DNA from: Hydrogenophaga sp.
Lineage (GTDB): Bacteria; Pseudomonadota; Gammaproteobacteria; Burkholderiales; Burkholderiaceae_C
Length of the DNA stretch: 64,000 nucleotides
Reading direction: 5' to 3'
Assembly: GCA_016741995.1 (NCBI GenBank)
Contig: JACVCO010000006.1
Location: 146,363-210,362 of the forward strand
In this document: one piece after another, positions 27,145-34,112 of the stretch
How positions within the stretch are numbered: position 1 is the first letter of the stretch
Layout: each line of letters opens with the position of its first letter
Translations under genes and position numbers: made by a program
Notes under the pieces: model-generated
Database searches by the model: none
The model's input: the letters and a program-made list of their open reading frames with translations, nothing else
What the model was told of the DNA's origin: nothing

Positions 27145-27243
27145 GGGGTCTCCTGAAGGGAAAGCGCTGAGGGATGGCGGTTTGTCCCGGTATCTTACGG
27201 AGCCCGGCCTCGCCAGAATAGGGAACCCACCCGAGGAGACAGC

Positions 27244-28737
27244 ATGGATCACCGCGTCGCCGCCGTCACGCAGGCGCTGAGCACCGCGATCGGCCTGGAA
27301 GGCGAGCGCATGAGCAAGGTCGACACGGCCTGGCTGCGCATGGACTCGTCCGCCAACCTCATGATGATCGTGGGCGTCTGGATCCTCAAGCCCGCGGTCT
27401 CGCGCGACGCGCTGGCCGAGCGCATCACCGAGCGGCTGCTGCCCTACCGGCGTTTCCTGCAGATCGCGCGCGAGGACGCGGCCGGCGCCGCCTGGGTCGA
27501 CGACCCCGATTTCAAGCTCGAACGCCACCTCACCACACACCGCCTCAAGCGCGCCCGGGGCCAGACGGCGCAGGCGGCCTTGCAGGCACGGGTGGCGACA
27601 CTGGCCATGCAGCCGCTGGACCACGCCCACCCGCTGTGGCAGTTCGAACTCATCGAACACCACGAGGGCGGCTCGGCGCTGATCGCACGCATCCACCACT
27701 GCATCGCCGACGGCATCGCACTCATCAGCGTGATGATGAGCCTGGTCGATGGCGGCGCCATGCCGCCCCAGCGCCGCTCCAGGCCGGCACGCGAAGCCGC
27801 GGCGGGCGCGGAAGACTGGCTGGCCGACACCCTGATCCGCCCCCTGGGCGACATCACCGCGCGCGCACTCGAGGTGGCCGGCGGCAGCGCCGCAAAGTCG
27901 CTCACCCTCGTGGCCGCGCCGCAGCAGACCCTGGCCGGCACGGTGGACCAGGCCATCGACATCGCGCGCATCGGCACCCAGCTCGCCAGCGACCTGGCCG
28001 CCCTCGCGCTCATGCCCGACGACGCCAGCACCCGCCTGAAGGGCACGCCCGGCGCGGTGAAAAAGGTGGCCTGGTGCGAGCCGATCCCGCTCGACGCCGT
28101 GAAAGCGGTGGGCAAGGCCTTCAATGCGTCGATCAACGACGTGCTGCTGTCGTGCGTGGCCGGTGCCATCGGCCACTACCTGCGTGGCCTGGGCGACGAC
28201 ACCGAGGGGCAGGAGATCCGCGCCATGGTGCCGATCAACCTGCGCCCGCTGGAAGACGCCTGGAAGCTCGGCAACCGCTTCGGCCTGGTGCCGCTGCTGT
28301 TGCCCATCGGCATCACCAACCCCGTGGAACGCCTCTACGCGGTGCGCGCGCGCATGAGCAGCCTCAAGGGCAGCCTGCAACCGCTGCTGACCTTCGGCCT
28401 GCTCAGCGTGGCCGGCCTGCTCATCAAGCCCGCGCAGGACGCCATGCTCAACCTCTTCGGCCGCAAGACCACGGCCGTGATGACCAACGTGCCGGGCCCG
28501 GGCAGGAAACTGCAGGTGTGCGGCAGCACGCTGGAGCAGACCATGTTCTGGGTGCCGCAGACCGGCTCGGTGGGCCTGGGCGTGTCGGTGCTCAGCTACG
28601 GCGGCGGCGTGCAGTTCGGCGTGATCGCCGACACCGCGCTGTGCCCCGAGCCGCAGGCCATCATCGATGGCTTCACACCGGCGTTCCACCAGTTGCTGGC
28701 CCTGACGCTGATGCTGCCCTGGGGGGAGCAGACCTAG
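27244..28737 (+). CDS. Wax ester synthase / acyl-CoA:diacylglycerol acyltransferase (WS/DGAT)
   Basis: Bifunctional acyltransferase of 497 residues that joins acyl-CoA to a fatty alcohol or diacylglycerol, making wax esters or triacylglycerol on the inner membrane or nascent lipid bodies. The catalytic HHxxxDG motif is HHCIADG at 151-157, preceded by the PLWQFELIE segment, and the C-terminal half contains the conserved TNVPGP. Length is close to the usual 450-500. GAGGAGACAGC precedes ATG 27244; ATG 27310 is an alternative nearer the family start. The acyl-CoA reductase at 12068 could supply its alcohol. Its last base pairs overlap the convergent coaX stop (shared CTAG). Confidence 0.92.
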   Translation: MDHRVAAVTQALSTAIGLEGERMSKVDTAWLRMDSSANLMMIVGVWILKPAVSRDALAERITERLLPYRRFLQIAREDAAGAAWVDDPDFKLERHLTTHRLKRARGQTAQAALQARVATLAMQPLDHAHPLWQFELIEHHEGGSALIARIHHCIADGIALISVMMSLVDGGAMPPQRRSRPAREAAAGAEDWLADTLIRPLGDITARALEVAGGSAAKSLTLVAAPQQTLAGTVDQAIDIARIGTQLASDLAALALMPDDASTRLKGTPGAVKKVAWCEPIPLDAVKAVGKAFNASINDVLLSCVAGAIGHYLRGLGDDTEGQEIRAMVPINLRPLEDAWKLGNRFGLVPLLLPIGITNPVERLYAVRARMSSLKGSLQPLLTFGLLSVAGLLIKPAQDAMLNLFGRKTTAVMTNVPGPGRKLQVCGSTLEQTMFWVPQTGSVGLGVSVLSYGGGVQFGVIADTALCPEPQAIIDGFTPAFHQLLALTLMLPWGEQT

Positions 28738-29522
28738 GCCTCGTGCTCCGGCAACGACAGCTTCAGCCGCCGGCTCGCGATGTGCAGCAGGCCGTCGAAG
28801 ATCAGGCTCTCAACGAGCTCGACCTCGGTGGACATGGACGGTGCCATCTTCCAGCCGGCCCCGCCCGTCATGTAGACCACGGGCGCTTCGCCGCAATGGC
28901 GGTGCAGGTTCTCCACCATGCGCTGCACCGCGCCTGCAATGGCGAAGGTGCCACCGCTGGTGAGCGCGTCGCTGGTGTTGGTGGGGAAATCGCGCACCTC
29001 GCCGGTGGGCACGTGCAGGCCCGCGGTGCCCGATTCGAGCGCGCGCAGCATGATGCCGTGGCCCGGCAGGATGATGCCGCCGAGGAATTTGCCCTGGGTG
29101 TCGATGGCCTCGACCGTCACCGCCGTGCCCACCATCACCACCACGCAGGGCCGCGCCGGCCCCCGCGCGAGCAGACGCTGGCGCGCGCCGATCACGGCAA
29201 CCCAGCGGTCGGAGCCCAGGCGTGCGGGGTGGTCGTAGCCGTTGACCACCCCCCCTTCGGCGTTGCCGGATACCACCCATTGCGGCGTGACATCCCAGAG
29301 TTCGAGCTGTTCCTCGACGCGGCGCTTGACCGCATCGCCCGCCACCACGCACCCCAGCACCCAGCGCGGCGTTGAGAGCCGGCTCCAGTCGCCTTCCTCG
29401 AGCGACTCGATGTTCTCGAGGAACTGGGCCCCGTGCGCGAGCAGCCGGGCCCCCACGCGGGGCTCCTCGTACAACGCCCATTTCAGGCGCGTGTTGCCGA
29501 CGTCCAGGGCGAGAAAGGCCAT
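28734..29522 (-). CDS. coaX: Type III pantothenate kinase
   Basis: First enzyme of coenzyme A synthesis, phosphorylating pantothenate; 262 residues of the ASKHA fold. Motifs are [12 protein letters not shown] (phosphate 1 loop), [25 protein letters not shown] (phosphate 2), [15 protein letters not shown] and MTGGAGW. Type III enzymes are CoA-insensitive and replace CoaA in Burkholderiales. A -10-like CATAAT lies 8 bases upstream of ATG 29522 with no ribosome site. BirA, its frequent neighbour, is absent; a LuxR-type gene lies upstream instead. Stop codons of this gene and the wax ester synthase overlap. Confidence 0.95.
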   Translation of the reverse strand: MAFLALDVGNTRLKWALYEEPRVGARLLAHGAQFLENIESLEEGDWSRLSTPRWVLGCVVAGDAVKRRVEEQLELWDVTPQWVVSGNAEGGVVNGYDHPARLGSDRWVAVIGARQRLLARGPARPCVVVMVGTAVTVEAIDTQGKFLGGIILPGHGIMLRALESGTAGLHVPTGEVRDFPTNTSDALTSGGTFAIAGAVQRMVENLHRHCGEAPVVYMTGGAGWKMAPSMSTEVELVESLIFDGLLHIASRRLKLSLPEHEA

Positions 29523-29530
29523 GGGCCGGC

Positions 29531-29536
29531 ATTATG
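29531..29536 (-). promoter_or_regulatory. -10-like element 8 bases before coaX
   Basis: On the minus strand CATAAT precedes ATG 29522 by 8 bases with no Shine-Dalgarno sequence between, the pattern of a leaderless or nearly leaderless transcript. Confidence 0.45.
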
Positions 29537-29541
29537 ACGAA

Positions 29542-29558
29542 CGCCCCAGGCTGGGGCG
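29542..29558. terminator. Possible terminator between the LuxR-type gene and coaX
   Basis: CGCCCCAG-g-CTGGGGCG, a perfect 8-base inverted repeat about a single base, lies 20 bases after the LuxR-type stop and 20 bases before coaX. No proper T-run follows in either direction, so it may act only weakly. Confidence 0.4.
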
Positions 29559-29577
29559 CTCCGCGTGTCAGGCCGGC

Positions 29578-30246
29578 TCAGATGAGGCCAAGCCAGCAGG
29601 CGCGCTGCACCGCCGCGAGCTTGTTGTCGGTCTGCAGCTTGGCCATGGCATTGGCCAGGTGGTAGTTCACGGTGCGCTCGGACACTTCCATGCGGGAGGC
29701 GGTCTCGCGCGCGGTCAGGCCTTCGAAGGCAAGGTTCAGGCTCTCGAGCTCGCGCGGGCTCAACGCCACTCGCTGCTCGGCCAGGGCACGCTTGAGCATG
29801 GGCCACACGTTGAAGGCCGACCACGCCAGGGCGGCCGCCTCGGCCCGGCCGCCAAAAGCCCGCGGGCTGAAAAGGAAACACTCGAAGGCGCGCCCCGCGG
29901 GCAGCGGGAAGGCCACACGCACCAGGGTCTGGTGCCCATGCGCAAGAAACAGGCGGCGCCAGCGGCTGCCCTGGTCGGACGCCGACTTGGCGATGTCCTG
30001 CCAAGCCACCAGGGGTGCGTCGCTTTCGCGCCAGCTCGAACCGAAATCGCGGCTCTCCGCCAGCGCCTCGGCGGCGGCCAGCACACGGGGCGGGTGCGCG
30101 GCGAGAACATCGCGTTTCTCGCGCGGGCCGACGGGATCCGGGCCGAGCACCACCAGCGCTTCCACACCCTGCTCGCGCAGCGCGCAAAGCCAGTCCGACA
30201 GGATGCTGTCGACCCCGACACTGTCAAAGTTGACAGGGAGGGTCAT
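29578..30246 (-). CDS. LuxR-type transcriptional regulator of the quorum-sensing locus
   Basis: Protein of 222 residues. The C-terminal 60 residues are a LuxR helix-turn-helix (LSPRELESLNLAFEGLTARETASRMEVSERTVNYHLANAMAKL) ending in AVQRACWLGLI, an ending typical of acyl-homoserine-lactone receptors. The N-terminal 155 residues resemble an autoinducer-binding domain only loosely (VRVAFPLPAGRAFECFLFSP), and the usual ligand-contacting Tyr/Asp-Pro pattern is not evident, so its ligand may differ or be absent. No luxI gene is seen. A lux-box-like dyad covers codons 3-9. It is divergent from the CqsS-like kinase gene, so it probably belongs to the hydroxyketone circuit. Confidence 0.85.
   Translation of the reverse strand: MTLPVNFDSVGVDSILSDWLCALREQGVEALVVLGPDPVGPREKRDVLAAHPPRVLAAAEALAESRDFGSSWRESDAPLVAWQDIAKSASDQGSRWRRLFLAHGHQTLVRVAFPLPAGRAFECFLFSPRAFGGRAEAAALAWSAFNVWPMLKRALAEQRVALSPRELESLNLAFEGLTARETASRMEVSERTVNYHLANAMAKLQTDNKLAAVQRACWLGLI
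30219..30238. promoter_or_regulatory. Lux-box-like dyad A, between the luxR-type and kinase genes
   Basis: CACTGTCAAAGTTGACAGGG, with perfect core CTGTCA-N4-TGACAG. It differs at two of 20 positions from dyad B upstream of the cqsA-like gene. Its centre is about 105 bases upstream of the kinase start and it lies inside the first codons of the LuxR-type gene. It resembles Burkholderia cep/lux boxes. Confidence 0.65.
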
Positions 30247-30333
30247 GCCCGTCTCGCCCTTTCAGGGCGCAGAATGCGCGCAGCCTGCCGAGCCGAGGGC
30301 ACGGGGGCGAAGCACGCTTGAACACAGGAGAGC

Positions 30334-31665
30334 ATGTTGCGGCTGGACCGGTTGCAATTGAGAAACACGCTGGCGCGTTGGCGCCAATGGTGGCACGACG
30401 ACGTCGTCGACGCACCGCTGGAGCCCATTTTGCACCCATCCCCGCAACGGTTGCTGTGGATCGGCGTATTCACGTTCTGCGGGCATGTGCTGTTTCACTG
30501 GGTCTGGGCTTACGGGTTGCCCCAGCCCTACGAGAACCCGTTGGCGCGCCTGTTCATGGCGCTCACCTCCCTGATCTACCTCATGCCCGCCCTGCGGCGC
30601 GACCCGACCTCCGCCACCAGCGGGCGTCTGTTCACGCTCGCCACCTGGATTCAACTGCCCTGGTTCTTCACCTGGATGTACAGCATGAACGGCGGCAACC
30701 CGGTCTGGCTGGGCAGCTTCGTGGCCATGGTGCTCGTCTACTACCACGCCACCGACTGGCGCCTCGCCACCCTGGGCCTGATCGTCGGCGGTGGCGCCGG
30801 CCTGTTGACCACGCACCTGCTGGGCGCCAGCCCGGTCGGCCCGGAACAGCCCATGGCCAACATCGTGGTCATCGGCTTTGCCTGGTCGATGGGCCTGATG
30901 CTCGGCCTGTCCAGCGCCAACCTGCGGCGGGCGCGGCTGATCAACACCTTGTCCACCATGGGCGTGATGGCCCACGAGCTGCGCACGCCGCTGGCCACCG
31001 TCAACCTCATGGGCGACGTGCTGCGCAACCTGTCGCAGCACGACGTGGGCGAGGCCAAGCGCAAGAAGTTCGAGGAGCTCGCCACCCGGTTGCAGAACCT
31101 GGTGCGCAGCATGAACCGCCAGATCGATACGCAGATATCCAACGCCCAGTTGCTGCGGCTGCCACGCGAAAACCTGCCGATCCAGGCCGCCGATCTGGTG
31201 CAGGAGGTGATAAGTAGCTACCCCTACCGCAGCTCGCGCGAGCGCGATTGCGTGCGCGTGCAGGTTCAGCAGGATTTCTGCTTCACCGGTTCGCGCGCGA
31301 TGTTTGCCCAGGTCATCACCAACCTGCTCAAGAACGCGCTGCATGCGCTGGCCTCGGCCAGCAGCGCGCCGCAGCCGGGCGACCTGCGCGTGGACGTCGG
31401 CATCCACCACGGCAAGGGGCGCATCGCGGTCTCCGACGACGGCATCGGCATCTCGCACGAACTGCAGACACGCATCTTCGAGCCCTTCTATTCCACCCAG
31501 GCCGGCGCGGGCAACGGCCTGGGCCTGACCTTCTGCAAGAACGTGGTCGAGGCGGCCAACGGCCGCATCAGCGTGCACTCGGAGCCCGGCCTGGGTGCCG
31601 TGTTCATGATCGACTTGCCCTTGTCCACCTCCGGCTCGCCGATGCGGCCCACCCCGACCGCTTGA
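30334..31665 (+). CDS. cqsS: CqsS/LqsS/JqsS-like membrane sensor histidine kinase
   Basis: Kinase of 443 residues, proposed receptor for a CAI-1/LAI-1-type alpha-hydroxyketone. Residues about 40-195 form roughly six hydrophobic segments. PQPYENPLARLFMAL matches the Vibrio CqsS segment PQSYEN at the same place. H-box VMAHELRTPL carries His214. The region SYPYRSSRERDCVRVQV, the N-box NLLKNALHAL and NGLGLTFCKNVVEAANG parallel CqsS FPYKNAADQHSVELEV, LLKNAFYY and YGLGLPFCRKVMSAFGG. It lacks the fused receiver of Vibrio CqsS, like LqsS. CAGGAG precedes ATG 30334. It is followed after 4 bases by its response regulator. Confidence 0.87.
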   Translation: MLRLDRLQLRNTLARWRQWWHDDVVDAPLEPILHPSPQRLLWIGVFTFCGHVLFHWVWAYGLPQPYENPLARLFMALTSLIYLMPALRRDPTSATSGRLFTLATWIQLPWFFTWMYSMNGGNPVWLGSFVAMVLVYYHATDWRLATLGLIVGGGAGLLTTHLLGASPVGPEQPMANIVVIGFAWSMGLMLGLSSANLRRARLINTLSTMGVMAHELRTPLATVNLMGDVLRNLSQHDVGEAKRKKFEELATRLQNLVRSMNRQIDTQISNAQLLRLPRENLPIQAADLVQEVISSYPYRSSRERDCVRVQVQQDFCFTGSRAMFAQVITNLLKNALHALASASSAPQPGDLRVDVGIHHGKGRIAVSDDGIGISHELQTRIFEPFYSTQAGAGNGLGLTFCKNVVEAANGRISVHSEPGLGAVFMIDLPLSTSGSPMRPTPTA

Positions 31666-31669
31666 CGCC

Positions 31670-32656
31670 ATGGCCCTGACCCTGTCCCTCTTCCAGCGCC
31701 CGGGCGCGGTGCTGTTTCTCGACGACGATCCCGACTACCTGGAGATGCTCGGCATGGTGGTGCCGGCGCAGACACAGGTCGAGCTCTACTCGCGGCCCTC
31801 GGGCTTTCTCGCGCGAATGCAGGCCGAACCGGCCCACTGGGAGGCCGACGCCGCCCTGCAACTGCAGATGATCGACCGCTGGCGCCAGGGCCAGGCGCTG
31901 ATCCCTCAGGTGCTGCACTACTGGGCGACGCGCCCCGAGCGCTACCGGCTGGCGCAGATCTGCGTGGTCGACTACGCCATGCCCGGCACCGACGGCCTCA
32001 CCGTGCTCAACACCCTGCTCGACTGGCCGGGCTCGCGCGTGCTGCTGACCGGCCAGGCCGACGAGCAGATCGCCATCCAGGCCTTCAACAACGGCCTGAT
32101 CGATCAGTTCGTGCCCAAACAGGCCACCGACATCACGCGCCACCTGCTGGGCGTGCTGCGCCGCCTGGCCCAATCGCCGCACCCGCGCCTGAACACCATG
32201 TGGCGGGGCGTGCTGCGGCCGCACCAGGTGTCGCTGCTGCAGATCCCCTCGGTCGCGCAATGGCTGCGCGACTACACGCACCACCACTGGGTGGAATACG
32301 TGGTGATCGGGGAGCCCTTCGGCCTGATCGGGCTCGACGCCGAAGGCCAGGTGCACTGGCTGCAGCTCGAACCCACGGCCAGCCTGGGCGATCTGGCCGA
32401 GCTGGCCGCCTCGGCCGCGCTGGGCATGGAGGTGGTTCAGGCGGTGCGCGATGGCCGCCGCCTGGCCGCGGTGGAGTTGCACCAGCAAATGGCGCTGCGC
32501 GGGCCGGTGCGCACCGCGTCGGCCACCCCGATCGGCGAGGACGGCCTGCTCATGGCGGCCGCTTTCGAACTCTCCGGCGCCGAACTGCCGCAGCCGATCT
32601 ACCCGTACCGCCACTTCCTCCAGGCCGAGAACCACCGCGTGGTGCAGGACCACTGA
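31670..32656 (+). CDS. Response regulator with atypical receiver and unrecognised output domain (LqsR/JqsR position)
   Basis: Protein of 328 residues. The receiver has acidic residues Asp18-Asp20 (LFLDDDP), phospho-acceptor Asp101 (VVDYAMPGTDG), Thr127 (LLTG) and Lys150 (FVPK). About 45 residues more than usual separate the acidic pocket from the phospho-Asp (PAHWEADAALQLQMIDRWRQGQ and onward). Residues about 165-328 form an output region I do not recognise: no helix-turn-helix, GGDEF, EAL or HD motif is visible. Its location beside a CqsS-like kinase and CqsA-like synthase matches lqsR/jqsR. It starts 4 bases after the kinase stop and is followed by a bidirectional terminator. Confidence 0.82.
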   Translation: MALTLSLFQRPGAVLFLDDDPDYLEMLGMVVPAQTQVELYSRPSGFLARMQAEPAHWEADAALQLQMIDRWRQGQALIPQVLHYWATRPERYRLAQICVVDYAMPGTDGLTVLNTLLDWPGSRVLLTGQADEQIAIQAFNNGLIDQFVPKQATDITRHLLGVLRRLAQSPHPRLNTMWRGVLRPHQVSLLQIPSVAQWLRDYTHHHWVEYVVIGEPFGLIGLDAEGQVHWLQLEPTASLGDLAELAASAALGMEVVQAVRDGRRLAAVELHQQMALRGPVRTASATPIGEDGLLMAAAFELSGAELPQPIYPYRHFLQAENHRVVQDH

Positions 32657-32690
32657 AAGAAGAACGCCGGCAGTTGCCGGCGTCTTTCTT
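32654..32690. terminator. Bidirectional terminator between response regulator and synthase genes
   Basis: ACGCCGGCA-gt-TGCCGGCGT (32664-32683) is a perfect 9-base stem flanked by an A-rich GAAAGAAGA on the left and CTTTCTT on the right. It closes both the plus-strand kinase-regulator operon and the minus-strand cqsA-like gene, which ends 20 bases away. Confidence 0.75.
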
Positions 32691-32702
32691 GCGGTGCAGA
32701 GG

Positions 32703-33944
32703 TCAGGCCTCCGCAGCGACCCGGGCGCGGCGCGCGATCGGCCAGTCCCAGGGTTGCACGATCGGCGCCACCTCGGCCAGCACGGCTTCGATGTGATCGA
32801 GTTCGGCGTCCGTGAGGGCTGCGCTCAGCGTCAGGCGCACCATGGCGCGGTTGCGGCTGGTGGCCGGCGCGCAGAAGATCGCGCCGAACACGCCGCGCGC
32901 CTCCAGCGCGTCGCGCAGCTTCATGGTGTCGGCCTCGGTACCGGCCTCCAGCGCAATGATCTGCTCGGTGCCCTGGTGGATCGGGTAGCCCAGGTCGGTG
33001 ATGCGCTCGCGCAGGCGGCGCGTCATCTGGAACAGGCGCTCGCGCTGGGCGTCGGCGCGCTGCAGCACGTCCACCGTGGCGCGCAGGCCGGCCACCTCGT
33101 GCGGCAGCAGGCAGGAGCTGAAGATGTTCGGGAAGCTCGAGGTCAGCACGTAGTAGCGCATGCTGGCGGGCATGGTGAAGAAGCCCGCGCGGCCGGCCAT
33201 GGCCTTGGCCAGGCTGGCGGTGATGAAGTGCACCCGGTTGGTGAGGCCCAACGAGGCCACGAGGCCGGCGCCGCGCTCACCGTGCGTGCCCAGCGAGTGC
33301 GACTCGTCGACCAGGATCATGGCGCCGTGCTTCTCCACCACCTCCACCATTTCGGCCAGGGGGCAGACCGCGCCGGTGGTGCTGTAGACGGAATCGACCA
33401 CCACCACCCCCGGGCCCTTGCGGCTCAGCATTTTGTCCAGGTGGTCCGGGTCGTTGTGGCGGAACATGTGCGCCGGCGCGCGCGCCGCGTGTGCGCCTTC
33501 CCACAGCGAGGTGTGCGCCATGGCGTCGATGAACACGGGGGTGTTGGCGTTGGCGATGCACTGCAGCAAGCCCACATTGGCCGAATAGCCGGACTGGCAG
33601 ACCAGGGCCTCTTCCTTGCCCACCCAGTCAGCGAGCGCTCGCTCCAGCGCGCGCGAGGGGTGCTGCTGCAGCAGGAACACGCCCGACTGCACCACGAATT
33701 CGGTGCTGCGGGTCAGGGCCGACACCTGCGCCGAGACGATGTCCGGGTGACCGGTGACGCTGAGGTAGTCGTTGCCGTCCAGACGCACCGCATTGGGGCC
33801 TGGCTGACTGCCGTGCAACACAAACTTGCCACCCCACTCCCCCTCCCAGCGGGGTTTGAAGTCGCGCTCGAGGCGGGCGAGCACGGCGGGGTGCATGGCG
33901 GGCTCTTTCGGCACCGCTCTTTCCAACGTTCCCAACGAATCCAT
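32703..33944 (-). CDS. cqsA: Alpha-hydroxyketone autoinducer synthase, CqsA/LqsA/JqsA-like
   Basis: PLP-dependent acyl-CoA transferase of 413 residues that condenses an acyl-CoA with an amino donor to build CAI-1/LAI-1-type signals. It resembles Vibrio CqsA closely: QSGYSANVGLLQ, DAMAHTSLWEGA, VVVDSVYSTTG, LVDESHSLGTHGERGAGLVASLGLTNRVHFITASLAK and VFGAIFCAPATSRNR. The PLP lysine is Lys247; Asp213 and His216 in DESH bind the cofactor. Relatives in the same fold (BioF, KBL, ALAS) lack SLGTHG with this context. AGGAG sits 6 bases before ATG 33944, inside an inverted repeat. A lux-box-like dyad lies 73 bases upstream. Confidence 0.9.
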   Translation of the reverse strand: MDSLGTLERAVPKEPAMHPAVLARLERDFKPRWEGEWGGKFVLHGSQPGPNAVRLDGNDYLSVTGHPDIVSAQVSALTRSTEFVVQSGVFLLQQHPSRALERALADWVGKEEALVCQSGYSANVGLLQCIANANTPVFIDAMAHTSLWEGAHAARAPAHMFRHNDPDHLDKMLSRKGPGVVVVDSVYSTTGAVCPLAEMVEVVEKHGAMILVDESHSLGTHGERGAGLVASLGLTNRVHFITASLAKAMAGRAGFFTMPASMRYYVLTSSFPNIFSSCLLPHEVAGLRATVDVLQRADAQRERLFQMTRRLRERITDLGYPIHQGTEQIIALEAGTEADTMKLRDALEARGVFGAIFCAPATSRNRAMVRLTLSAALTDAELDHIEAVLAEVAPIVQPWDWPIARRARVAAEA

Positions 33945-33975
33945 GGAGTTCTCCTAGAAGGCCAGAGAACTCCAT
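33943..33975 (-). promoter_or_regulatory. Perfect inverted repeat enclosing the cqsA ribosome binding site and start codon
   Basis: An 11-base perfect inverted repeat (ATGGAGTTCTC / GAGAACTCCAT, 33943-33953 and 33965-33975) has an 11-base spacer. In the mRNA the second arm contains three bases of the AGGAG site and the AU of the start codon, so folding would hide the initiation region. It could equally be a DNA operator. The best -10 lookalike (TTTAAT, 33979-33974) would begin transcription inside the first arm. Confidence 0.55.
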
Positions 33976-34007
33976 TAAAAAAATGAATGTGTGACGTATC
34001 GCACGAA

Positions 34008-34027
34008 CCCTGTCAGAGTTGACAGGG
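34008..34027. promoter_or_regulatory. Lux-box-like dyad B upstream of the cqsA-like gene
   Basis: CCCTGTCAGAGTTGACAGGG: perfect 8-base arms around a GAGT spacer, centred 73 bases upstream of ATG 33944. It matches dyad A at 18 of 20 positions in the same orientation. The position suits activation or repression of cqsA by a LuxR-type protein. Confidence 0.7.
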
Positions 34028-34112
34028 GGTGTGACGCTTTCGTCTCAAGTTTGGGCTTGCAAATCCGACCAGTGGTCGGATGGGCGTGTGGTTTTCTTCA
34101 CGGCTGTGCCAG

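Noticed and set aside
33628..33975. Leader peptide or alternative gene starting at the ATG in the first arm of the cqsA inverted repeat
   Set aside because: No ribosome site precedes it, it runs deep into cqsA in another frame, and its Arg/Pro-rich sequence looks non-coding.
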